Notes under the pieces: model-generated
Told to the model about the DNA's origin: nothing
Database searches by the model: none
What the model saw: only the letters and a program-made list of their open reading frames with translations
Translations under genes and position numbers: made by a program
Source: Candidatus Fermentithermobacillaceae bacterium
Lineage (GTDB): Bacteria > Bacillota > Sulfobacillia > Fermentithermobacillales > Fermentithermobacillaceae
Assembly (NCBI GenBank): GCA_012842685.1
Contig: DUSI01000026.1
Coordinates: forward strand, 1-64,000
Length of the DNA stretch: 64,000 nucleotides
Direction of reading: 5' to 3'
Shown: positions 16,483 through 24,195 of the stretch, piece after piece
Layout: every line of letters begins with the position of its first letter
Position numbering within the stretch: position 1 is the stretch's first letter

Positions 16483-17358
16483 ATGAAGAAACGAGTCGAA
16501 GTTCCCTTCACAAAGATCCAGGGCCTTGGAAACGAGTACCTGTTCATAGACAGGTTCGCCTACAAGACCGAACACGATTGGTCGGATCTTTCCCGGGTTA
16601 TGGCCGACAGGCACTTCGGAGCGGGATCTGACGGCATAATCCTCGTAGAGCCGTCGGACGTGCCGGGGTGCGATTTCAGGATGCGCATATTCAACGCAGA
16701 CGGTTCAGAGGGAGACATGTGCGGGAACGGGATGCGGTCCTTTGCGAGGTACGTCTACGACCACGGGCTCACCGACAAGACCGAGTTCGCCGTGGAGACC
16801 CGGGCAGGGATCATCCGCCCGCACCTTATCCTCAAGGACGGCGAAGTTGAATCCATATCTGTAGACATGGGCGTCCCTCGCCTTGAGCGGCACGAGGTCC
16901 CCATCGCGAGGCTGGATGGGCCTGTGCCCGCCATAAACGAGCCGGTCGAGGTTGAAGGGCAGGTGTTCTACGGCACAGCCGTGTGCACCGGCAATCCTCA
17001 CTTCGTAATCTTTGTAGATGATGTGTGGCAAGTTGAGCTTGAGAAGTGGGGACCTAAGCTTGAACGCCATCCCCTCTTCCCGGCCAGGGCCAATATCGAG
17101 TTCGCTGCGGTAAAGGCTCGCGACGAGATCGACATGAGGGTGTGGGAGAGAGGCTCAGGGATAACTCTGGCGTGCGGGACGGGCGCGTGCGCGGTGCTGG
17201 TCGCAGCGGTCCTAAATGGTTTTGCCGACAAAGACGTGCCCACAAGGGTGAACTTGCCCGGGGGTACGCTCGTCATCGAGTGGAAGAGCGACGGGCACGT
17301 TTGGATGACGGGACCCGCCAAAGAGGTCTACCGCGGAGTGTTCTACTACGAAGAATGA
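16483..17358 (+). CDS. dapF: diaminopimelate epimerase
   Basis: DapF interconverts LL- and meso-diaminopimelate without a cofactor. The two catalytic cysteines are Cys80 (NADGSEGDMCGNG) and Cys231 (ACGTGAC), and the fold halves are complete. The ATG at 16483 has GGGAGG 7 nt upstream, giving 291 aa; an in-frame ATG at 16450 has no ribosome site. A TATACT box at 16441-16446 could be a -10 element for a start near that upstream ATG. Its presence alongside ddh implies that LL-DAP is also made or salvaged. Confidence 0.95.
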   Translation: MKKRVEVPFTKIQGLGNEYLFIDRFAYKTEHDWSDLSRVMADRHFGAGSDGIILVEPSDVPGCDFRMRIFNADGSEGDMCGNGMRSFARYVYDHGLTDKTEFAVETRAGIIRPHLILKDGEVESISVDMGVPRLERHEVPIARLDGPVPAINEPVEVEGQVFYGTAVCTGNPHFVIFVDDVWQVELEKWGPKLERHPLFPARANIEFAAVKARDEIDMRVWERGSGITLACGTGACAVLVAAVLNGFADKDVPTRVNLPGGTLVIEWKSDGHVWMTGPAKEVYRGVFYYEE

Positions 17359-17440
17359 CCGCAGTCCCGAGTGGCTTAGGCGTACCGGACGCGGGCTTAG
17401 GCCGGCACTTTGAACGATGGACACGGGAGATGGACGGTAG

Positions 17441-18364
17441 ATGTCGCAACTCTCTGCAGACCTGCTACTTCTCTTGGTGACGGTGGCTTGGGGCACCACG
17501 TTCGTCGTGGTGAAGAACACCGTCGAGACCATGGGCCCTTTCACCTACCTGGCGGTTAGATTCCTCATCGCGGGCGTGATCCTCCTCTTCTGGCACATAG
17601 CGAGGGCAGGGGTCCCTTCTAAGGGACACAGGCTTCCTCCGGGCCATGCTTGGTACGAGGCTTCGCGGGAGTTCTACTTGGGAGGCATCCTCACGGGGCT
17701 TGCCCTGTTTTTCTCCTATGCCACTCAGACCCTCGGCCTCATGACGGTGGCCGCCGGAAAAGCTGCTTTCATCACGGGGCTCTACGTTGTGATCGTCCCA
17801 ATCGCCTCAAGGGCGTTAGCCCGCGAAGCTCCGGACAGGCCGACCCTAGCAGGGGTGATCCTTGCCGCAGTAGGGCTCGCGCTTATGTCGCTGAACCTCC
17901 CCTTCCAGGTTGCCCGAGGCGACTTCCTCGTCTTCTTGTGCGCCCTGGGTTTTTCCGCCCATATCCTTCTGGTGAGCCACTACTCCGGATACGGGGACAC
18001 GGTCCTTTACACGGCGGTGCAGCTCTTGGTAGTCGCCCTCGCCTCGGGAGTGGCGGCCCTCATAGCGGAAACGCCGCTGTTCATCCCCGCGAGCGCATGG
18101 CCTGCCATCCTGTTTACGTCCATCGTTACGACGGCCTTAGCGTTCCTCGTCCAGTCTACGGTCCAGAGGTACACATCCGCCACCCACACGGCCCTCATCT
18201 TCTCGGCGGAGCCAGTGTTCGGGGCGGTCTTCGCGTGGCTCCTCGCCGGTGAGGTTCTCCTCCCGAGGGAGATGGCCGGGGCGGTCCTCATACTGGCCGG
18301 GATGCTCGTGGCTGAGGCCAGGAACTTGAGAGGGTCGCGAGAGGCCGGGGCAGAGGCGACTTAG
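17441..18364 (+). CDS. EamA/DMT-family transporter
   Basis: This is a 307-aa protein with ten hydrophobic helices in two EamA repeats, typical of drug/metabolite exporters. The motif WGTTFVVVKN near the N terminus and the second-half VQRYTSATHTALIFSAEPVFGA stretch are family hallmarks. Many members export amino acids or other metabolites; the substrate cannot be read from sequence. It follows dapF by about 80 bases on the same strand and may be co-transcribed. The gene ends convergently with an M20 peptidase. Confidence 0.88.
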   Translation: MSQLSADLLLLLVTVAWGTTFVVVKNTVETMGPFTYLAVRFLIAGVILLFWHIARAGVPSKGHRLPPGHAWYEASREFYLGGILTGLALFFSYATQTLGLMTVAAGKAAFITGLYVVIVPIASRALAREAPDRPTLAGVILAAVGLALMSLNLPFQVARGDFLVFLCALGFSAHILLVSHYSGYGDTVLYTAVQLLVVALASGVAALIAETPLFIPASAWPAILFTSIVTTALAFLVQSTVQRYTSATHTALIFSAEPVFGAVFAWLLAGEVLLPREMAGAVLILAGMLVAEARNLRGSREAGAEAT

Positions 18365-18397
18365 AGGGGAGCTTGTGCCAAGAGGTTGACCAAACAC

Positions 18398-18439
18398 CCG
18401 GGCCCGGGGAAAAGCGTCTGGAGTCTCTCCCGGGCCCGG
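18398..18439. terminator. GC-rich hairpin between convergent genes
   Basis: CCGGGCCCGGG (18398-18408) and CCCGGGCCCGG (18429-18439) form an 11-bp stem with a 20-nt loop between the converging EamA and M20 genes. A short T stretch is not obvious on either side. It is a plausible bidirectional transcription end. Confidence 0.45.
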
Positions 18440-18469
18440 TTAGATCGCGCGACCTATTCCGCGGCTATC

Positions 18470-19834
18470 TCACAACCTGTCCATGAACTCCATAGCCATC
18501 TTTATGCCCTTCCGGTAGTCCTCAAGCCTTATGTTCTCGTTGGGCCCGTGGTTTCCGGAGGCCCAGTAGCCGACGCCGAAGGCGACCATGGGCAGGTTCA
18601 GGTATTCCTTGAAGGGATGCATGGGTCCGGAGCCGCCCTGGGTCGGGGCGATGGACGCGGGCTTTCCGTACACGGCAAAGGCCGCCTCCTCGGCGGCTTT
18701 CACCACTGGATGGTCCGCCGACGTCTTCACGGGATAGTCCATGGTTATGACGCGGGTCTTTATATCGTCGAAGCCTTTTTCGTCCAGGTGCTTGCGGAGC
18801 TTCCGGTATATGTCCTCCGGATCCTGGTTGGGAACGAGGCGGAAGTCCATCTTGACGAGGGCCTTCGCCGGGAGCACGGTCTTCTGGCCTTCTCCAAGGT
18901 ATCCGCTCCTGAACCCGCAGATGTTGGCGGTCGGGCTGAAGAGAGACCTAACCCGCAGATCCAGAGGGGAAAGGTCCGCCAGAGGAGAGTGGATGCCGTA
19001 CTGGCGTCTCTGGGATGGGTCCTGAGCCCCTTCTTTTTCCCCCATGGAGGCCTTGATGAGCTCCATCTCCCGTTCGGTAGGGGGCAGGACTGCATCGTAG
19101 AAGCCGGGGATGAGGATCTCCTCTTTATCGTTCTTAATGGTGGAAAGGGCCCATACGAGCCTCCATGCCGGGTTGGGTACGGTGGTTGCGCTGCCCGAGT
19201 GCATATCCCTGGGAGCGCCCTGAGCCTCGAGCTCTACGTAGAGTATGCCTTTTACTCCAAGGTACATCCCCGGGCGCCCGTCGGGTGACATGTAGCCGGA
19301 TTCCCAGACGCCGAAATCTGCCTTCAAGAGGTCTTTGTTATCCCGGATGAACTCGGAAAGGTGAGGGCTCCCTATCTCCTCTTCGCCTTCTATCAGGAAC
19401 TTCACGTTTACCGGGAGCTCACCCCTCACTTTGAGCAGGGTGCCCACGGCCTGGATCCTGGCGCAGGCGTTACCTTTGTTGTCGGAGACGCCACGCCCGA
19501 ACATCTTGCCGTCCCGGATATCCCCGGCAAAGGGGTCGGACTCCCATTCATCGAGGGGATCCGGGGGCTGGACGTCGTAGTGGTCGTAGAACAACACGGT
19601 CTTCGTGGGGTCTTTGCCTTTCACTTCGCCGTAGACGACGGGGTACCCGCCGGTCGGGATGATGCGCGCCTCTATGCCGTGCTTCTCCATGAGCTCCTTG
19701 AAGTAGCGGGCGCACTCGTCCATACCGACGTTTTGAGCCGCTATGCTTGGCCTTCTCACCGCTTCCCGGAGCTCAGACACGAATTCCTCGAAGTGGTCGT
19801 CCACATACTGCCACTCGGGTTTCTGCCCTGTCAT
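18470..19834 (-). CDS. M20-family dipeptidase
   Basis: This zinc metallopeptidase of the M20/M25/M40 family resembles cytosolic dipeptidases. Metal ligands are in YDHYDVQP (His-Asp), GRGVSDNKG (Asp) and EGEEEIGS (Glu-Glu), with a later GGSGPMHPF segment. At about 454 aa it includes the lid/dimerisation domain. The ATG at 19834 follows an AAGGAGG ribosome site by about 12 nt and a nearer GAGAG; an upstream ATG at 19882 has none. The role is probably the final hydrolysis of imported peptides. No partner transporter is adjacent. Confidence 0.9.
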   Translation of the reverse strand: MTGQKPEWQYVDDHFEEFVSELREAVRRPSIAAQNVGMDECARYFKELMEKHGIEARIIPTGGYPVVYGEVKGKDPTKTVLFYDHYDVQPPDPLDEWESDPFAGDIRDGKMFGRGVSDNKGNACARIQAVGTLLKVRGELPVNVKFLIEGEEEIGSPHLSEFIRDNKDLLKADFGVWESGYMSPDGRPGMYLGVKGILYVELEAQGAPRDMHSGSATTVPNPAWRLVWALSTIKNDKEEILIPGFYDAVLPPTEREMELIKASMGEKEGAQDPSQRRQYGIHSPLADLSPLDLRVRSLFSPTANICGFRSGYLGEGQKTVLPAKALVKMDFRLVPNQDPEDIYRKLRKHLDEKGFDDIKTRVITMDYPVKTSADHPVVKAAEEAAFAVYGKPASIAPTQGGSGPMHPFKEYLNLPMVAFGVGYWASGNHGPNENIRLEDYRKGIKMAMEFMDRL

Positions 19835-20051
19835 CTCTCGAGGATGCCTCCTTCGCTCTTGGAATCGCCCAGGCCGCGTCATCCGCTATCATGCCTGGCC
19901 GAAAAGGTAGTCCTCTTAGTCTTCTACACGCGGTCGTCTTCAGTCCTCCTCGCGGCTGCATGATGCATGGTACATTGGTGAGAGAGTTTCAAGTCGCGGA
20001 AATGAAAACGCCTTTTGATGGAGAAGGATCGAAACTGAAGGAGTGAGAGAC

Positions 20052-20873
20052 ATGGCCCTTGAGGCCGCAACGCTTCTTACCTGGACCGGGACGGCCGTGA
20101 GGATAGCGCTAGTGGTCTTCGTGACAGGCATCCTGGTCAAGATAGGAGACTCCCTGGTAGAGCGGGTTTTCGCCCGTGGGCCAAGGATGGGAGGGCCTCA
20201 TTTCGATGAATCGAGAGGGAGGACCCTCGCCAGTCTCCTGAAAAGCGCGCTCCGTTACGTGGCCACCACCGTCGCTGCCCTCACCGTGCTGCAGCTTCTG
20301 GGGATAGACATAAGGGCCCTTCTGGGCGGGGTCGCCATAGTAGGCCTCGCCGTCGGTTTCGGGGCCCAGAGCCTCGTGAAAGACGTTATAACCGGCTTTT
20401 TCATCATCTACGAAAGGCAGTACGACGTAGGCGACTACATAACCGCCGCCGGGCTTTCGGGAGTGGTCCTCGAGGTGGGCCTCAGGACCACAAAACTCAG
20501 GGACTGGTCCGGCGATATCCATACCATCCCCAACGGCCTCATAGACAAGACGACCAACTCGAGCGCGTGGGCATCCAGAGCCCTCGTGAAGATCCCTATC
20601 GCCCACGACGAGGATGTCCGCCGCGCTATGGCGATAATACAGGAAGTGTGCGACGAGATCCGCAAGGAGAACCCCAATATCATCGATGGGCCCAGGCCTT
20701 TGGGCATAGGCGACATGGATACCTACGGGGTGACCATCACAGTCTGGGCCCGCACAAAACCGCTTGAGCAGTTCGCCCTTGAGAGGGAACTCAGGCTGAG
20801 GATCAAAGAGGCCCTGGACAGGGAAGGCGTAAAGAGACCTTACCTGCCCATCAGGATGAAGAACGACCCATGA
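20052..20873 (+). CDS. mscS: small-conductance mechanosensitive channel (MscS family)
   Basis: The protein has about three N-terminal helices, the Gly/Ala-rich pore helix (GGVAIVGLAVGFGAQ) followed by the SLVKDVITGFFIIYERQYDVGDYI signature, and the cytoplasmic vestibule domain. It should open under membrane tension and release solutes on osmotic downshock. AAGGAG lies 9 nt before the ATG at 20052; a GTG nine bases earlier is less likely. The stop overlaps the sfsA start by 4 bases (ATGA), an unrelated gene that may share the transcript. Confidence 0.92.
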   Translation: MALEAATLLTWTGTAVRIALVVFVTGILVKIGDSLVERVFARGPRMGGPHFDESRGRTLASLLKSALRYVATTVAALTVLQLLGIDIRALLGGVAIVGLAVGFGAQSLVKDVITGFFIIYERQYDVGDYITAAGLSGVVLEVGLRTTKLRDWSGDIHTIPNGLIDKTTNSSAWASRALVKIPIAHDEDVRRAMAIIQEVCDEIRKENPNIIDGPRPLGIGDMDTYGVTITVWARTKPLEQFALERELRLRIKEALDREGVKRPYLPIRMKNDP

Positions 20874-21886
20874 AAGAAGAGCGAATGGTGACAGAAGAGG
20901 CTTTGCGCATAAGGCTCAGCTGTTTGCGGGAGGGTTTGGTCGTCCGCCGCCTTAACCGCTTTGTCGCCGTCGTAATGCTGGACGGCCGGGAAGTTCTCTG
21001 CCACGTGGCCGATTCCGGGCGGCTAAAGGAACTCATATTCCCCGGAAACAGAGTCATGGTACGTCCCGTGGCGGGCCGAATCGTGTGCGGCGGCGGAGGA
21101 GACGAGCGGGAGAAAGTTCGTGGCGGGCAAGAGGCCCGATCCCGCCCGGCCCGGAAGACATCGTTTGACCTGGTGCTGGCCGCCGCGCCTGCGTCATCTG
21201 CCTGCAAAGAGGACGGGGAGGAGGTCAAAGAAGAAGACCGCTCCGCCGGTCCCGAAGAATGCCCCACAACCTGGGTTTCCGTGGATACCCGCTACCCGAC
21301 CCGGCTCTTTGGCCAGGCCCTCAGGGCGCGGGCGGTGCCGGAGCTTTCTGAGTATGAGTTCGTTCGTGCCGAGTACTCGTTGGATGTTCACGGACGAGAC
21401 GATGATGAAACCGGCGCGTCAGGACGCAAAGAGTTCGAAAAAGGGTCTGGCCGGAGCGAGTCTTCTGCTCATCTCGACGTCTCCGATTTGCATCTCGGTA
21501 AAAAGGCCGGAAAGCGGAAAGAACCCAAGAGCCGCTTCGATTTTTACCTGGAGGGGCCCGGGATTCCACCGGCTCTGGTCGAGGTCAAGTCGGTGACCTT
21601 ATGCGTGGGAGGGAGGGGCCTTTTTCCGGACGCACCTACGGTTAGGGGAGCCAGACACGTCAGAGAGCTCGCCCGGGCTGTTTCCGCCGGCTATCGGGCA
21701 TATGCAGTGTTCATAGCCCAGCGCGAAGACATTTCAGCAGTGGCGCCCAATTGGGATACCGATCCCGGGTTCTCCGGGGCCCTTGCGGATGCAGCACGCG
21801 CCGGAGTGCGGCTTCTGGCATACCGCTGCAAGGTGACTCCAGAAGAAATAGTCCTCGAGCCCAGGTTGCTCCCCGTGATGCTCTAG
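20870..21886 (+). CDS. sfsA: SfsA family DNA/RNA nuclease-like protein with inserts
   Basis: SfsA was named for sugar fermentation stimulation and has a PD-(D/E)XK nuclease-like C-terminal domain. The family blocks FVAVVMLDGREVLCHVADSGRL, WVSVDTRYP, SRFDFYLEG and VEVKSVTL are all present, the last carrying the nuclease-type EVK. Its 338 aa exceed the usual ~230 because of two hydrophilic inserts, about residues 80-125 and 180-225, both rich in Glu, Lys, Gly and Ser. The function in this organism is unknown. Translation is probably coupled to mscS by the ATGA overlap. Confidence 0.88.
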   Translation: MKEERMVTEEALRIRLSCLREGLVVRRLNRFVAVVMLDGREVLCHVADSGRLKELIFPGNRVMVRPVAGRIVCGGGGDEREKVRGGQEARSRPARKTSFDLVLAAAPASSACKEDGEEVKEEDRSAGPEECPTTWVSVDTRYPTRLFGQALRARAVPELSEYEFVRAEYSLDVHGRDDDETGASGRKEFEKGSGRSESSAHLDVSDLHLGKKAGKRKEPKSRFDFYLEGPGIPPALVEVKSVTLCVGGRGLFPDAPTVRGARHVRELARAVSAGYRAYAVFIAQREDISAVAPNWDTDPGFSGALADAARAGVRLLAYRCKVTPEEIVLEPRLLPVML

Positions 21887-22099
21887 ATCGCCCTGCCGCT
21901 TATCGGTGGCTTTTCGCCAGGCTAGCACCCCTACCACGGTGGCAACCAGGGCGACCGCAAGACTTATCGCCCCCACACCTCTGTGTTGCAGGGGAGATCC
22001 GGCGAAGGCTTTGTCCGCCGAAACTCCGAGCGTAAGGTATGGCACGAGAGCCGCGATCAACAAGAGACGGCTCGCGTAAGAGCCAAAGCGGCGCGTCAT
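21734..22099 (-). CDS. small two-helix membrane protein (uncertain)
   Basis: The first 70 codons encode two hydrophobic helices (around residues 10-30 and 42-62) separated by a short loop, with a positively charged N terminus. The last third runs antisense into the sfsA end and is probably read-through past a lost stop. I do not recognise a family. The frame upstream (stop at 22096-22098, overlapping this ATG) also looks membrane-like, suggesting a pair of small membrane proteins or their remains. Confidence 0.35.
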   Translation of the reverse strand: MTRRFGSYASRLLLIAALVPYLTLGVSADKAFAGSPLQHRGVGAISLAVALVATVVGVLAWRKATDKRQGDLEHHGEQPGLEDYFFWSHLAAVCQKPHSGACCIRKGPGEPGIGIPIGRHC

Positions 22100-22203
22100 G
22101 GTTTCACCGCCCCCGTTTCCGTGCTATCGGGGCGCGACTTGCCCCTTATCGTGTTGCCCGCCATGTTCGTTGCGACCGTGAACGCCGCGATATTGGCCGC
22201 CAC
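22096..22203 (-). pseudogene. possible remnant of a small membrane protein
   Basis: An open frame from 22260 to the TGA at 22096 encodes a hydrophobic segment (WFYVPFAVAANIAAF) and a polar tail (STETGAVKP), and its stop overlaps the next ATG. No good start exists except a GTG at 22203. The overlap and composition look gene-like, but the front part is missing or unrecognised. Nothing else is seen in 22204-22384. Confidence 0.25.
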
Positions 22204-22384
22204 GGCAAAGGGTACGTAGAACCAGGTTGCTCCGGGAGTATGGACAGACCTGGCCGAGCTTTACGCCAGACTCATACGTCGGGTGATATACGAGCCCTAA
22301 CGAAGTCCAAGACTTTCTTGGGTTTCCCGAGAGTGTAGCCCACGCTGCCTCCTTGAGACTCCCGCGCTTCCGTCCCCGTAAGTG

Positions 22385-22442
22385 TGACTCGCCCTTCCCC
22401 GACCAGTATATACCCTAATATATACCAAGGAAGGGCGAGTCA
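22385..22442. repeat. 14-bp perfect inverted repeat
   Basis: TGACTCGCCCTTCC (22385-22398) and its exact complement (22429-22442) flank an AT-rich 30-nt loop that itself contains two related TATATAC stretches. It lies just past the stop of the LUD gene. It may end transcription of that gene, but no T-run follows; a small mobile palindrome is an alternative. Confidence 0.5.
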
Positions 22443-22460
22443 GGTAACACTGGGTGTTTC

Positions 22461-23105
22461 TCAGTAACCCAGCTTTTCGCCCACGACCACAACCACGAAC
22501 TTCTCCTTGCCGCCGGGCTTGGATTCGAGGATCGTGGTTATGGCATAGGCCTTTGCCTTCTCGATATCGGTCGCTTTTTCGTCAAACTCGCGGCCGAGGC
22601 GTTTGTAGTTTATGGGCGCCGCGTACTCGCGGACGCGCCTCAGTCCTTCTTCCACATCGGCGACTATCTTGTTATACCCGCACACCACGATGCTGACCTT
22701 AGGTCCGAAAATCATCGACGCGACCCGGTTCCCGGTCCCGTCGATGTTGATGAGCGTACCCTTCATGGTGACCGCGTTCGTGCTCGAGAGGAATACGTCC
22801 GCCGTGATCTGCCTGTCGCGGGCTAGCGCCCTTTCCTCGCTGCTTACGGACTGGTCCCAGTGGTCGTATACCACATTCCCGCGGGCTTTGAGAGCCTCAT
22901 GGAGGCCAAGCTCGCGGACGGTGACAGAGCCGCCGATGCCGACTGATGCCCCTTGGGGGATATGTTCGAGCACCGCCTTCACGGCTTCTTCCCTGGTAGG
23001 TACGTAAACGGCAGTAAACCCCACTTTGTTGAGCGCCTCTACGCACGCTTTGGCCCTCTTCGTGTGGAACCACGTTTCGGGGTCGAGGGGTTTGGTTTCC
23101 GCCAT
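22461..23105 (-). CDS. LUD-domain protein
   Basis: The protein belongs to the lactate-utilisation (LutB/LutC, DUF162) fold; the segments VGIGGSVTVRELGL and GTLINIDGTGNRVASMIFGP are typical. It lacks the ferredoxin part of LutB, so it is a stand-alone LUD protein of about 214 aa. Such stand-alone members are common in anaerobes and have no settled role. AAGGAGG lies 8-9 nt before the ATG at 23105; an upstream ATG at 23156 has no ribosome site. DUF4438 is encoded about 150 bases upstream on the same strand, with a nested hairpin between them. Confidence 0.85.
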   Translation of the reverse strand: MAETKPLDPETWFHTKRAKACVEALNKVGFTAVYVPTREEAVKAVLEHIPQGASVGIGGSVTVRELGLHEALKARGNVVYDHWDQSVSSEERALARDRQITADVFLSSTNAVTMKGTLINIDGTGNRVASMIFGPKVSIVVCGYNKIVADVEEGLRRVREYAAPINYKRLGREFDEKATDIEKAKAYAITTILESKPGGKEKFVVVVVGEKLGY

Positions 23106-23156
23106 AATCCATGCCTCCTTCCAGCCTGTCTTTTTTCTAACACTGACTTTGTTCAA

Positions 23157-23208
23157 CTGGCCGGGTTCTTTGACCGGGCAATCCGTTTGCCCGGCATAAC
23201 CCGGCCAG
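23157..23208. repeat. nested hairpin in the DUF4438-LUD interval
   Basis: An outer 11-bp stem (CTGGCCGGGTT / AACCCGGCCAG) encloses an inner 8-bp stem (CCGGGCAA / TTGCCCGG, 23174-23194). On the minus strand an A-run, not a T-run, follows, so it is not a simple terminator for DUF4438. It may be an mRNA processing or stability element, or leader structure of the LUD gene. Confidence 0.5.
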
Positions 23209-23252
23209 CTTCAGACACTGAGCCTATAGGCGGCTCCAGGTTGTTTGCCCGG

Positions 23253-24107
23253 CTATCTCAGATCCAGGTATTCGGCGATGTTCGCCTTTTCCACTTTTAC
23301 CGGCCTTATCTTCTGGTTGAGGGCTGTCATGAGAGTGGTAACCCCCGGACCGTGGCCCGATACGAAGGAGTTGGAGTGGACCACGATGCCGATGATAACC
23401 GCACCCCTCCGGTAGCTGCGCCCGTAGAAGGACGACGAATCGGCGATGGCCACTATATCTCCGAGCCTTATCTTGTCCAGGCCGAGTTCCTGGAGCCTTT
23501 CCCATTCCATCGACGTGATGTCGTAGTCGCCCCGCTCGGCGGAGTTTGCTCCCAGGCCGCTGCCCATGAACTCGGGAGGGACGATGTGGGCGACGGGTAC
23601 TTCAAGCACGCCGTCCTTTTCAACGATGCCCAGCTTGTGGAGCAGCTTCGGGTCCGTGTTCATGACTTTCACGTCGGGGTAGTCCAGGAGCTCGAGTCCC
23701 TGGCCAAAGGCCTTGATCTGGATTTTGTCCCCGACTTGAAGCTTCTCAAGGGTCTCCTGGTCGAAGTGGATGAGGACGTGCTCGATCCCGCCGTGTTTGC
23801 CGGTTACGGTCCCCGTAGCGCCTTTCGCGTCTCCCGACACGACGTACGCGGTATTGCCCACGCAGGCGAGGGTATTGTACCCCGAATTCCCGCGCTCATC
23901 GGGGTTCTTGGTGCTTACGCCGGGCTCTACGTGGTCTCCGGCCCAGCCGAATGCCGGGTCTCCGACCTTCACGTTGTATGTGATGCCGCCCGTCCCGGGG
24001 GTGACCCTGACCTTCCCGTCGTAGCAAATGCGAGGCTGGCACGCGGGGGACGTTATCTGTCCCTGGACTGAAATCATGACCAGCCTATCTTCGTTGGTCC
24101 TTAACAC
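23253..24107 (-). CDS. DUF4438 family protein
   Basis: This 284-aa protein matches the DUF4438 family by segments such as VTPGTGGITYNVKVGD and GDHVEPGVS, and by the late GAVIIGIVVHSNSFVSGHGPG. The family has no established function; its Gly-rich beta segments suggest a small-molecule or metal-binding fold. The GTG at 24107 has AAGGAGGT 8 nt upstream, so it is the start. It is followed on the same strand by the LUD gene. No signal peptide or membrane segment is visible. Confidence 0.8.
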   Translation of the reverse strand: MLRTNEDRLVMISVQGQITSPACQPRICYDGKVRVTPGTGGITYNVKVGDPAFGWAGDHVEPGVSTKNPDERGNSGYNTLACVGNTAYVVSGDAKGATGTVTGKHGGIEHVLIHFDQETLEKLQVGDKIQIKAFGQGLELLDYPDVKVMNTDPKLLHKLGIVEKDGVLEVPVAHIVPPEFMGSGLGANSAERGDYDITSMEWERLQELGLDKIRLGDIVAIADSSSFYGRSYRRGAVIIGIVVHSNSFVSGHGPGVTTLMTALNQKIRPVKVEKANIAEYLDLR

Positions 24108-24162
24108 AGCCGGTAACCTCCTTAAGCCTGGTCTTTGCGGTCCTCGTGGGTGAAACCTTGGA

Positions 24163-24189
24163 GGGGCCCGCGCCCCGTGGCCGGGCCCC
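24163..24189 (-). terminator. hairpin after the S9 peptidase
   Basis: GGGGCCCG (24163-24170) and CGGGCCCC (24182-24189) form an 8-bp GC stem directly downstream of the S9 peptidase on the minus strand; TCCAAGGTTT follows. It probably ends or attenuates that transcript before DUF4438. Confidence 0.5.
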
Positions 24190-24195
24190 TTTCCG

